Shown here piece by piece: positions 7,298 through 14,787 of a stretch of DNA of 20,172 bases. Numbering within the stretch: position 1 is the stretch's first letter; every line of letters starts with the position of its first letter. This DNA comes from CAYZJD01 sp964478455 (GTDB lineage: Bacteria > Acidobacteriota > Terriglobia > Bryobacterales > Bryobacteraceae). The notes beneath the pieces are model-generated. The model did not search any database. It had not been told where the DNA came from and saw only the letters and a list, made by a program, of their open reading frames with translations. A program made the translations under genes and the position numbers. Location of the stretch: positions 1 through 20,172 of the forward strand of contig CAYZJD010000035.1 in NCBI GenBank assembly GCA_964478455.1, written 5' to 3'.

Positions 7298-9376
7298 ATG
7301 AACCACGCTGGCTCGATCATCCTGCTCGCGGCTGTTCCCCGCTTGCTCTTCGCCGCGCCTGTTGTGGTGAAACCCTCGCACAAGGTCCGGATCGAACGCG
7401 CCGTCATGATTCCCGTCCGCGACGGCACAAGACTCTCGGCCGATCTCATCCGCCCCGACGCCGAGGGCCGTTTCCCGGCCATCGTGATGTATCACCCCTA
7501 TCGCAAGGACGACGTCGGGCGCGGCGGTCTCGGCGAGCATTACTACTTCGCCGAGCGGGGCTTCGTGTCCGTGCGGCTCGACGCGCGGGGCACCGGCACT
7601 TCGGAAGGATCGAACACCGACGAGTATCGCCCCATCGAACAGCAGGACGGCTACGACGCCGTCGAGTGGATCGCCCGCCAGCCGTGGTCCAACGGCAATG
7701 TCGGCATGTACGGCATCTCTTACAGCGGCTTCACGGCGGTCCAGGTGGCCTCCCACCGGCCGCCGCACCTGAAGGCCATCGTGCCCATCTACGCAACCGA
7801 CGACCGCTACACCGACGACTGCCATTACGACCGCGGCGGCAACATGCGCATGTATTACGACGTGGGCACCTACGGCGGCTGGATGGTCGCGATGAACGCC
7901 CTGCCGCCCATCCCGGAGCTGGCGGGCCGGCGGTGGGCCGAGATGTGGAAGGAGCGGCTCGAACACAACGAACCGTACCTGCTCAAGTGGATGCACCATC
8001 AGCTCGACGGCCCCTATTGGCGGAACGGGTCGCTGCGGCCCGATTACGGGCGCATCCAGGTCCCGGTCTTCCTCATCGCCGGCTGGCACGACGGTTACCC
8101 GAACCCGATGCTCCGCATGTACACCGAACTCAAGGTCCCCAAGAAGCTGCTCATGGGACCCTGGGTTCACTCCTTGCCCCACAACTCGGTGCCCGGCCCG
8201 CGCATCGACTGGATGAACGAAGCCGTGCGGTTCTTCGCGCACTGGCTCCGCGGCGAGGATACCGGAATCATGAGGGAGCCACCCGTATCGTTGTACATGC
8301 AGGAGTACACGAAGCCCGAGCGGACCCTGGACATGATTCCCGGCCGCTGGCGCAACGACGCGGATTTTCCGGCGCCAGGCACGCGCGACCTGACCTTGTA
8401 CCTTGCCGGGGACGGCCGGCTCACCGAGGCGCAGCCGGGAGCAGCCGCGCGCAACTACGACGAGTTCGAATACCGCCCGACCGTTGGTTTGACCAACGCG
8501 TTCTGGTCGGGCGGTGGCGTCCGCTTCTACCTCGCCGAGGACCAGCGCGCCGACGAAGCGTACTCCCTCACTTACACCAGCCCCGTGTTTGACAGCGACG
8601 TGCGCATCCTCGGATGGCCGAAGGTGGTCCTGCATGGATCATCCAGCGCGCGGGTGGCCGTGTTCGTGGCCAAGTTGGCTGATGTGGCTCCCGACGGCGT
8701 TTCCGCCTTGATCACCGAAGGCGCGCTCAACGGAACGCGCCGGACCTCTCTCACCGATCCCTCCCCGATGGCGCCAGGCGAAGTGTATGAGCTGTCGATT
8801 CCGATGGCGCCCACCGGTTGGGTCATCCCGAAAGGTCACCGGCTGCGCCTTGCCGTCCCCGGCGCCGACTTCCCGAACCTGTGGCCCACGCCGGAACGGG
8901 CGGTCAACCGCATCTACCGCAACGGCGCACGCCTCTCGCGGGTGGTTCTGCCGGTCGTGGGAGAGTCGAGTCTTCCGCCGCCGGAATTTCTGCCGCCCCC
9001 GCCGATGTTCAGTGTCGTGCGTGGCAGCGGTCCACCATCGACTCAACAAGTGATCCATGACCAGATCTCGGGAACGGTCACCGTGACCATGCGCTCGTCC
9101 GGCGAGACGCAGTTGGATGAAGGGCTCGGAGCGATCGCGTCGGAGAGCGAGTTCCGCTGCACCGCCTCGTCCAAAGACCCGGCCAAAGCCAGCATCGTCG
9201 GCCTTCACAAGTTCGGCGTGAAGCGCGAGGACGGCATTATCGAAGTCGCCGGCGAAAGCTCGATCCGCGCGACGGCAACGGATTTCCATATCGTCGTCAA
9301 CCTGCGCGTCATGAAGAACGGCCTCCTTTTCTTTCAGAAACAATGGACCGCCACTGAGCCTCGGCGGCTGCTGTGA
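7298..9376 (+). CDS. Secreted CocE/NonD-type (peptidase S15-like) alpha/beta hydrolase
   Basis: The 692-residue protein starts with a short signal-peptide-like segment (about residues 1-20, ending near LLFAA). The alpha/beta-hydrolase domain carries the GxSYxG elbow as GISYSG with nucleophile S141, and the likely partners D265 (AGWHDGY) and H291 (GPWVHS), in the order seen in cocaine esterase and X-Pro dipeptidyl-peptidases. The jelly-roll C-terminal domain of the family spans roughly 380-580. About 110 extra residues follow, making it longer than cocaine esterase (574). Such enzymes cleave esters, amides or acylated antibiotics and sugars; the substrate is unknown. ATG 7298 is chosen over an in-frame GTG at 7229, which would put a polar stretch before the signal peptide. 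A REP-like palindrome follows the stop. Confidence 0.85.
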   Translation: MNHAGSIILLAAVPRLLFAAPVVVKPSHKVRIERAVMIPVRDGTRLSADLIRPDAEGRFPAIVMYHPYRKDDVGRGGLGEHYYFAERGFVSVRLDARGTGTSEGSNTDEYRPIEQQDGYDAVEWIARQPWSNGNVGMYGISYSGFTAVQVASHRPPHLKAIVPIYATDDRYTDDCHYDRGGNMRMYYDVGTYGGWMVAMNALPPIPELAGRRWAEMWKERLEHNEPYLLKWMHHQLDGPYWRNGSLRPDYGRIQVPVFLIAGWHDGYPNPMLRMYTELKVPKKLLMGPWVHSLPHNSVPGPRIDWMNEAVRFFAHWLRGEDTGIMREPPVSLYMQEYTKPERTLDMIPGRWRNDADFPAPGTRDLTLYLAGDGRLTEAQPGAAARNYDEFEYRPTVGLTNAFWSGGGVRFYLAEDQRADEAYSLTYTSPVFDSDVRILGWPKVVLHGSSSARVAVFVAKLADVAPDGVSALITEGALNGTRRTSLTDPSPMAPGEVYELSIPMAPTGWVIPKGHRLRLAVPGADFPNLWPTPERAVNRIYRNGARLSRVVLPVVGESSLPPPEFLPPPPMFSVVRGSGPPSTQQVIHDQISGTVTVTMRSSGETQLDEGLGAIASESEFRCTASSKDPAKASIVGLHKFGVKREDGIIEVAGESSIRATATDFHIVVNLRVMKNGLLFFQKQWTATEPRRLL

Positions 9377-9380
9377 ACGG

Positions 9381-9438
9381 GGGGTCAGACCAAACCGCCC
9401 CGAGCGCAGTTTGCGAGTGGGTGGTTCTGTCTGACCCC
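9381..9438. repeat. Second GGGGTCAGAC palindrome (REP-like)
   Basis: GGGGTCAGAC (9381-9390) and GTCTGACCCC (9429-9438) are perfect 10-bp complements. Extending inward, 17 of 20 positions pair between 9381-9400 and 9419-9438. The 18-nt centre contains a CGCA-GTT-TGCG mini-stem (9405-9415). It begins 4 nt after the hydrolase stop. The core is the same as in the element at 5165-5290, but the flanks differ, so this is a relative and not a copy. Confidence 0.8.
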
Positions 9439-9459
9439 GCTCCCGTGCTGTGCTTTAAT
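9431..9459 (+). promoter_or_regulatory. Putative promoter of the GH3 gene, overlapping the palindrome
   Basis: CTGACC (9431-9436, four of six to TTGACA) lies in the right arm of the palindrome and is spaced exactly 17 nt from TTTAAT (9454-9459, five of six to TATAAT). A start near 9466 would give a leader of about 14 nt containing the ribosome site. The -35 is weak, so this is moderate evidence only. Confidence 0.4.
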
Positions 9460-9468
9460 TGGGATTCC

Positions 9469-9474
9469 GGAGGA
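9469..9474 (+). promoter_or_regulatory. Ribosome binding site fixing the GTG start of the GH3 gene
   Basis: GGAGGA lies 5 nt before GTG 9480. It makes GTG 9480 the start rather than TTG 9459, whose coding extension would include the ribosome site itself. Confidence 0.8.
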
Positions 9475-9479
9475 ATCAG

Positions 9480-11780
9480 GTGTCGTTCAAATCAGCCATT
9501 GTCTTCGCGCTCCCGCTGCTCCTGGCGGCTGCCGACAAGCCGCTCTATCTCGATCCCTCGCAACCAGTCGAGAAGCGAGTGGAAGATCTGCTCGCGCGGA
9601 TGACGCTTGAGGAGAAAGTCGGGCAGATGAACATGCCCTGCGTGTACCTGAACGAGCTGGGCCGGGACGTGCCTTCGAAGCTCGAGAACTGCCGGCGGTT
9701 CACCCAAGGCACTTACGTCGAGGGCATCGGCCCGGCAGGGGGCTTCTTCACCCTCGCTGACAACGCCTTGCCCGGCGGGCCGAAGCAGCAGGCGGAGTAC
9801 TTCAATGAACTCCAGCGGATCGCCATCGACAAGACGCGGCTCAAGATCCCGCTGGTCCAGACCGAGGAAGGCACCCACGGCCTCATGTGCTCCGGCGGGA
9901 CCATCTTCCCGGAAGGCCCCGCGCTTGGCAGCACCTTCAACATGGATTTACTCGAGCGCATTTACGCCGCCACCGCGCGGGAGGCCCGCGCCGTCGGCAT
10001 CCACCAGTTGTTCACGCTGGTAGTGGAGCCGAACCGCGACCCGAGGCTCGGCCGCAACATGGAAGGCTACAGCGAGGACCCGTACCTCTGCTCGCGCATC
10101 GCCGAGTCGATCGTGCGCGGCGTCCAGGGCGACGACGTCGCGCGTCCCGACAAAGCCGTCGCCGGCCTCTGCCATTACCCCGGCCAGAGCCAGCCGGTAA
10201 GCGGCCTCGAGCGCGGCGCCATGGAGGTATCCGAGCGCATGCTGCGCGAGGTCTTCCTGCGGCCGTGGGTTGCAGGGATCCGGAAGGCGGGCGCGCTGGG
10301 CGTGATGGCGACGTACCCCTCCATCGACGGCGTGCCGGCGCACGCTTCCGACTGGATACTTACTAAGATTCTTCGAGAAGAGTTAGGGTTTCAGGGGCTG
10401 GTGCTCAGCGAAGGCGGCGGAATCGATACTCCGGCATACGAACGCGTCGCCTCTAATCAAAAGGACGCGGGCCAGCAGGCCATCCGTGCCGGCGTCGACG
10501 TCGGCATCTCCTTCGAGCCGGGCTACATGAAGGACCTGATCGAGAGCGTGCGCGAGGGCAAAGTGGCGATGGCCGATATCGACCGCGCGGTGCGCCGCAT
10601 CCTTTGGCAGAAATTCCGCCTCGGGCTATTCGAGCGGCCGTACGCGGACGTCAATCACGCAGTGAACGGTCTCCCTCGGGACGAGCACAGGCAACTGGCG
10701 CTCCAGGCCGCCCGCGAGGGCATCGTGCTGCTGAAGAACGAGAAGAACCTGCTGCCGCTCAAGAAGACGCTGCGCTCGATCGCCGTCATCGGCCCGAACG
10801 CCGATCATGGCCGCAATCTGCTCGGCGACTACACGTCGAAGACCATCCTCCAGCACATCGTCACCGTGCTCGAAGGGATCAAGGCCAAGGTCGCGCCGCA
10901 GACTGAGGTGGTCTACGTCAAGGGCTGCAACGTCATCGGCGCCGCCGTGAACGAGATCGACAAGGCGAGGGAAGCGGCCAGGAAAGCGGACGTGGCCATT
11001 GTCGTGGTGGGCGAGAACGAGCGGCGCGCGCCGGACGGCACCAACGGCGAAGGCAAGGACGTGGCCAGCCTCGACCTCACCGGGATGCAGGAGGATCTGA
11101 TCCGCGCCGTCCACGGGACCGGCACGCCGACCGTGGTCGTGCTTGTCAACGGGCGCGCGCTCTCCATCCGCTGGACCGCGGAGAACGTGCCCGCCATCCT
11201 CGAGGCCTGGATCCCCGGCGAGCAGGGCGGCCACGCCATCGCCGACGTCTTGTTTGGCGACTACAACCCGAGTGGCCGTCTCCCGGTTACGGTCCCGCGC
11301 CACGTGGGCCAACTGCCGGTCTATTACAACCACCGGCCCTCCAAGGCCTATTGGACGAGCCGCGTGAATTATGTCGATATGAAGTCGTCGCCGCTCTGGC
11401 AGTTCGGCCACGGGTTGAGTTACACGCGGTTCGAATACGCGAATCTGCGGATCGAGCCGGCGGTTATCGGGCCGGCCGGCGAAGTGAATGTCCGCGCGGA
11501 CGTGAAGAACGCGGGCGAGCGCGCCGGCGAGGAAGTAGTCCAGTTGTATGTGGACGACGTCGTGAGTTCGGTCTCGACGCCGGTGAAGGAGTTGAAAGGA
11601 TTCCGCAAGATCGCGCTCCAGCCGGGCGAGACGAAGACAATCGAGTTTACTCTCACGCGGGATGAACTGGCGCTGCTCGACCGGAACATGAAGTGGGTCG
11701 TCGAGCCGGGCACATTCGAGGTGATGGTGGGCACCTCCTCAGCCGACATCCGGCTGAAAGGAAGCTTTGAGGTGCGGTGA
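9480..11780 (+). CDS. Secreted glycoside hydrolase family 3-like protein with altered catalytic motifs
   Basis: The 766-residue product has a signal peptide (about 1-18), a GH3 N-terminal barrel (about 35-390), the GH3 C-terminal alpha/beta domain (about 410-645) and a fibronectin-III-like domain (about 675-745), the three-domain layout of beta-glucosidases and xylosidases. Conserved landmarks include DPRLGRNMEGYSEDP (187-201) and the acid/base-loop candidate E524 in GEGKDVASLDL. Two key positions are unusual: the sugar-binding KH(F/Y) pair reads CHY (C231-H232), and the nucleophile motif normally GxVxSD reads GLVLSEGGG, placing E311 where Asp is expected. The fold call is firm, but hydrolysis of a plain beta-glucoside is less sure. 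Start GTG follows GGAGGA. The stop overlaps deoC by one base (TGATG). Confidence 0.85.
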   Translation: MSFKSAIVFALPLLLAAADKPLYLDPSQPVEKRVEDLLARMTLEEKVGQMNMPCVYLNELGRDVPSKLENCRRFTQGTYVEGIGPAGGFFTLADNALPGGPKQQAEYFNELQRIAIDKTRLKIPLVQTEEGTHGLMCSGGTIFPEGPALGSTFNMDLLERIYAATAREARAVGIHQLFTLVVEPNRDPRLGRNMEGYSEDPYLCSRIAESIVRGVQGDDVARPDKAVAGLCHYPGQSQPVSGLERGAMEVSERMLREVFLRPWVAGIRKAGALGVMATYPSIDGVPAHASDWILTKILREELGFQGLVLSEGGGIDTPAYERVASNQKDAGQQAIRAGVDVGISFEPGYMKDLIESVREGKVAMADIDRAVRRILWQKFRLGLFERPYADVNHAVNGLPRDEHRQLALQAAREGIVLLKNEKNLLPLKKTLRSIAVIGPNADHGRNLLGDYTSKTILQHIVTVLEGIKAKVAPQTEVVYVKGCNVIGAAVNEIDKAREAARKADVAIVVVGENERRAPDGTNGEGKDVASLDLTGMQEDLIRAVHGTGTPTVVVLVNGRALSIRWTAENVPAILEAWIPGEQGGHAIADVLFGDYNPSGRLPVTVPRHVGQLPVYYNHRPSKAYWTSRVNYVDMKSSPLWQFGHGLSYTRFEYANLRIEPAVIGPAGEVNVRADVKNAGERAGEEVVQLYVDDVVSSVSTPVKELKGFRKIALQPGETKTIEFTLTRDELALLDRNMKWVVEPGTFEVMVGTSSADIRLKGSFEVR

Positions 11781-12463
11781 TGGATTACGCCTACGAACAG
11801 ATCGCCAAGATGATCGATCACTCGCTGTTGAATCCGACGCTCACGTCGCAGGACCTGGAGCGCGGTTTGAAGCTCGCGCGGGATTACAATGTCGCGAGCG
11901 CCTGCATCATGCCGTACTACCTCAAACGGTGCGCTGAAGCGCTGGCCGGGACGACGGTGAAGGCGAGCACGACCATCGGTTTTCCGCACGGCGGGCACGC
12001 GACCGCGGTCAAGGTGGCCGAAACCTTGAAGGCGCTCGACGACGGCGGCGAGGAACTCGACATGGTGGTCAACATCAGCAAGGTGCTGAGCGGCGACTGG
12101 GATTACGTGAAGGAAGACATCGGCGCGGTGATCGAGACGGCGCACGAGCGCGGGCGCAAGGTGAAGGTCATCTTCGAGAACTGTTACCTGAACGACGATC
12201 AGAAGGTGCGTCTCTGCGAGATTTGCGGCGAGCTGAGAGCGGATTGGGTGAAGACGTCGACCGGGTTTGGCCCGGGCGGCGCGATGGATCACGACTTGCA
12301 GTTGATGCGCGCCCACTCGCCGGAATTCGTGCAGGTGAAGGCGGCCGGCGGCGTGCGGACGCTGGACCGGCTGCTCGAGGTGCGCGCGCTCGGCGTCACC
12401 CGGGCCGGAGCGACCCAGACGGCGGCAATACTGGAAGAGTGCAAGAGGCGGCTGGGCATCTAG
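11780..12463 (+). CDS. deoC: Deoxyribose-phosphate aldolase (DeoC family)
   Basis: DeoC cleaves 2-deoxyribose 5-phosphate to acetaldehyde and glyceraldehyde 3-phosphate in the cytosol by a class I Schiff-base mechanism. The 227-residue TIM barrel carries the catalytic set: D94 in EELDMVVNI, the Schiff-base lysine K158 in WVKTSTGF, and K187 in VKAAGGVR. These match D102, K167 and K201 of E. coli DeoC. The length suits the shorter bacterial type. ATG 11780 shares its A with the GH3 stop (TGATG), with GAGGTG five nt before it, so translation is coupled. No nucleoside phosphorylase or phosphopentomutase is nearby, so in this cluster it may act on another deoxy-sugar phosphate; that is inference. 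A small palindrome follows its stop. Confidence 0.92.
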   Translation: MDYAYEQIAKMIDHSLLNPTLTSQDLERGLKLARDYNVASACIMPYYLKRCAEALAGTTVKASTTIGFPHGGHATAVKVAETLKALDDGGEELDMVVNISKVLSGDWDYVKEDIGAVIETAHERGRKVKVIFENCYLNDDQKVRLCEICGELRADWVKTSTGFGPGGAMDHDLQLMRAHSPEFVQVKAAGGVRTLDRLLEVRALGVTRAGATQTAAILEECKRRLGI

Positions 12464-12466
12464 AGC

Positions 12467-12488
12467 GGGGACAGGCTACTCTATCCCC
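12467..12488 (+). repeat. Small palindrome with the CGGGGACAG motif
   Basis: GGGGACAG (12467-12474) pairs with CTATCCCC (12481-12488) except for one A/C mismatch, around a 6-nt loop. It starts 3 nt after the deoC stop. The 9-mer CGGGGACAG (12466-12474) also begins the large element at 5164-5172, so this may be a remnant of the same repeat family. No U-run follows, and it lies only 7 nt from the next ATG. Confidence 0.5.
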
Positions 12489-12495
12489 TAATCCT

Positions 12496-13215
12496 ATGGA
12501 CAACCTCTCCGGCAAGGTTGTTCTTGTGACCGGCGCGGCCAAGCGCGTCGGCCGCGGGATCGCGCTACGCCTGGCGCGGGAAGGGGCGCGCGTCGCCATC
12601 CATTACCACAACTCGGAGGAAGAGGCCCGGCGGACGGCGCAGGAATGCGGCGGCGCTCCGCTGTTCCGCGCGAACCTCGAGAGCGTCGCCGCGATCGAGC
12701 GCATGTTCGCCGAACTCGAAGAGCGGCTCGGCGGCCTCTACGGGCTGGTGAACAACGCCGCACGCTTTGCGCGCGCGCATCCGCTCGAGATTACCGAAGC
12801 GGACTGGGACTTCATCCACAGCGTCAACCTCAAGGCCGTTTTCTTCTGCTGCCGCGAGGCGGCGAAGCTGATGAAGAAGGGCGGGGGCGGGCGGATCGTC
12901 AACATCAGCTCGCTCGGCGGCATCCGTCCCTGGGCCGAACACGCCCACTACTGCGCATCGAAGGCGGGCGTCATCATGCTGACGCGAGCGCTCGCCAAGG
13001 CGTTTGCTCCGGACATCACCGTGAACTCGGTCGCCCCGGGCGTCATTCCGTTCGAGGACATCGACGACAGCGGCCTGGCGATGATCCGGGCGACGCCAGC
13101 AGGCCGTGGCGGCACGCCAGAAGAAGTCGCCGGCGCCGTGGCTTATTTCCTGAAAGCTACTAACTTTGTCACGGGACAGTTACTGGCGGTGGACGGAGGG
13201 CTGAGCCAGCGATGA
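12496..13215 (+). CDS. Short-chain dehydrogenase/reductase, pteridine-reductase-like
   Basis: The 239-residue cytosolic protein is a classical SDR. TGAAKRVG (12-19) is the nucleotide loop in the TGx3RxG form typical of pteridine reductases (PTR1/FolM). It is followed by HYHNSEEEA (36-44), which also resembles PTR1, and suggests NADPH use. NNAA is at 86-89, N111 is present, and the catalytic residues are S139, Y152 and K156 in HYCASKAG. True PTR1 has Asp in place of this serine, so the protein keeps a standard SDR active site. It may reduce a pteridine or a sugar/keto compound from the cluster. ATG 12496 has no clear ribosome site. The stop overlaps the next gene as ATGA. Confidence 0.85.
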   Translation: MDNLSGKVVLVTGAAKRVGRGIALRLAREGARVAIHYHNSEEEARRTAQECGGAPLFRANLESVAAIERMFAELEERLGGLYGLVNNAARFARAHPLEITEADWDFIHSVNLKAVFFCCREAAKLMKKGGGGRIVNISSLGGIRPWAEHAHYCASKAGVIMLTRALAKAFAPDITVNSVAPGVIPFEDIDDSGLAMIRATPAGRGGTPEEVAGAVAYFLKATNFVTGQLLAVDGGLSQR

Positions 13216-14753
13216 GAAATGCGTGCTGGGCGGCGGGGCTGTTGCTCGGCTTCGTTTGCGCCGGGCAGGCACAGCGACCCTTGAAGGTGCGAATCACGGT
13301 TTGGACGGACCGCGTGGAACGAACCATGCGCGGAGGCATCGGTGCTTCCTGGCACGCGATTGAAGATCCGAAGCCCGGCCAGCGGAAGATCGGCGGCGTG
13401 CTGGCGGGCAGCGCCTGGGGCGCCAACCCGCCAGCCGGGGACGAGGCCGCCTGGCGCTCCCTGTTGCGCCACGCCGACTGGCTGGGCATGGACTGGATGC
13501 GCATTGAGATCGAGCAGCGGATGTACGAGCCCAGGCGCCGCGAGTTCGACTGGGACAACCCGGAGATGCGCATCCTCTATCGCATCCTGGACTGGGCCGA
13601 CCGGCGCGGCGTGGACGTGTTCCTCCAGCAGATGTGGTCTGCAACGGACTGGAACGCGTATCCCGAGCTGCGCGGCACGCTGGAGGGCCGCCTGATCAGC
13701 GCGCCGCTGTCGCTCGATGACTTCGCTTACGGCCTGGGAGAACTGGTGGAGCACCTGACGAAGCAGCACCGCTACCGGTGCGTCCGCTGGGTGGCGATCA
13801 ACAACGAACCCGGTTACGACTGGTCCTGGTGGCAAGGGCCGAATCGAGAGCCGCTGCCGATTACTCCCGGGCTGGTGGCTGTGCGGAAGGAGTTCGACCG
13901 GCGAGGGATCGCGATTCCACTCTCCGGACCCGACTGGACCGACCTGCCGGGGCTGGTTCCGGCGAAGATCGACTTTGACGAACACATCGGCGCCTACGAC
14001 CTGCATTCCTACTTCGCTCATTTCGACGGCGAAAGAAGTGGCTACCCTCTGTCGAAGGCCGAGGAGCGGCTCCGGGCCTGGACCGCATGGGCGCACGCGC
14101 GGAACAAGCCGTTCTTCCTCTCCGAGCTGGGTTCGATGGTTTTCGGCTGGAGGGACCGGCACCCCGGGCCCGGCTCTTACGAGGCCGGGCTCAAGGACGC
14201 CGCGCTGGTGGTCCGCGCGATCCGCGCCGGCGCCGACGGGCTGAACCGCTGGAGCTTCGTGAACCGCGGAGACCTGGACGGGCAGTGGCAACTGGTGGAT
14301 ACCTGGGACATGGACGCCGGCAAGCTCCGCCCGGCATTCACTCCGCATCCGAACACTTACTACCTTTACGGGCTGTTGAGCCGGCTCACGGCGAAGCACT
14401 CGCAGGTCCTGGCTACGGAAGTAGAGGCGGATTGGGAAGGCCGGCCGCGGCGCATTGTGGCAACAGCCCTGCGAAGCCCCAAAGGCCAGCTCAGCCTGCT
14501 GGTCGTGAACGAGACAGCCGAAGAAGCATCGGTTGCTTTCCAACTAAGCGGACTGAAAAAGAGGGAGAAGTTACACCGCTACCGGATCTCTGAAGCGCAT
14601 CGGGACCGCGCGGAAGTGGCAGTGGAACCTGAGGTGTCCTTCCGGGTGTCGGGGCACAACGGAGCCTTCAACGACACGGTTCTCAGAAGCAGCGTAAGCG
14701 TCTATTCCACTTACAAATTAGGATCCAGCCGGCCCGGCGTCACCACAGAATAG
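13212..14753 (+). CDS. Secreted clan GH-A-like glycoside hydrolase
   Basis: The 513-residue protein has a signal peptide (about 1-20, ending AGQA). The central region looks like a clan GH-A barrel: an Asn-Glu pair in INNEPGYD places the acid/base at E199 after strand 4, and E305 in FFLSELGSM is the likely nucleophile after strand 7. A smaller beta-rich region (about 395-480), containing LLVVNETAEEASVAF, fits the C-terminal beta-sandwich seen in GH30/GH39-type enzymes. I cannot assign the GH family from motifs alone. The ATG overlaps the SDR stop (ATGA). The last 30 residues are Ser/Thr-rich and not domain-like. It is the final gene of the rightward carbohydrate cluster and meets galT tail to tail. 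Confidence 0.78.
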   Translation: MRNACWAAGLLLGFVCAGQAQRPLKVRITVWTDRVERTMRGGIGASWHAIEDPKPGQRKIGGVLAGSAWGANPPAGDEAAWRSLLRHADWLGMDWMRIEIEQRMYEPRRREFDWDNPEMRILYRILDWADRRGVDVFLQQMWSATDWNAYPELRGTLEGRLISAPLSLDDFAYGLGELVEHLTKQHRYRCVRWVAINNEPGYDWSWWQGPNREPLPITPGLVAVRKEFDRRGIAIPLSGPDWTDLPGLVPAKIDFDEHIGAYDLHSYFAHFDGERSGYPLSKAEERLRAWTAWAHARNKPFFLSELGSMVFGWRDRHPGPGSYEAGLKDAALVVRAIRAGADGLNRWSFVNRGDLDGQWQLVDTWDMDAGKLRPAFTPHPNTYYLYGLLSRLTAKHSQVLATEVEADWEGRPRRIVATALRSPKGQLSLLVVNETAEEASVAFQLSGLKKREKLHRYRISEAHRDRAEVAVEPEVSFRVSGHNGAFNDTVLRSSVSVYSTYKLGSSRPGVTTE

Positions 14754-14768
14754 TTATCTTACTCTGTG
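14744..14768. terminator. Possible hairpin between convergent genes
   Basis: CACAGA (14744-14749) pairs with TCTGTG (14763-14768) around a 13-nt AT-rich loop that includes the glycoside hydrolase stop codon. It lies in the 34-nt gap before the galT stop. The following CTCTGTGTCCTCTGCGCC (14762-14779) then TTTT is only a weak U-tract, so efficient termination is doubtful. Confidence 0.3.
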
Positions 14769-14787
14769 TCCTCTGCGCCTTTTCGGT

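Noticed and set aside
6989..8635. Long open frame on the minus strand, over 500 codons
   Set aside because: It lies antisense to the ROK kinase and CocE-type hydrolase genes, whose products have clear motifs. Its translation is low-complexity and family-less, as expected for a shadow frame in GC-rich DNA.
14762..14779. CTCTGTGTCCTCTGCGCC as a specific regulatory site
   Set aside because: It resembles a simple purine/pyrimidine repeat often seen between genes, occurs once here and shows no link to a promoter.
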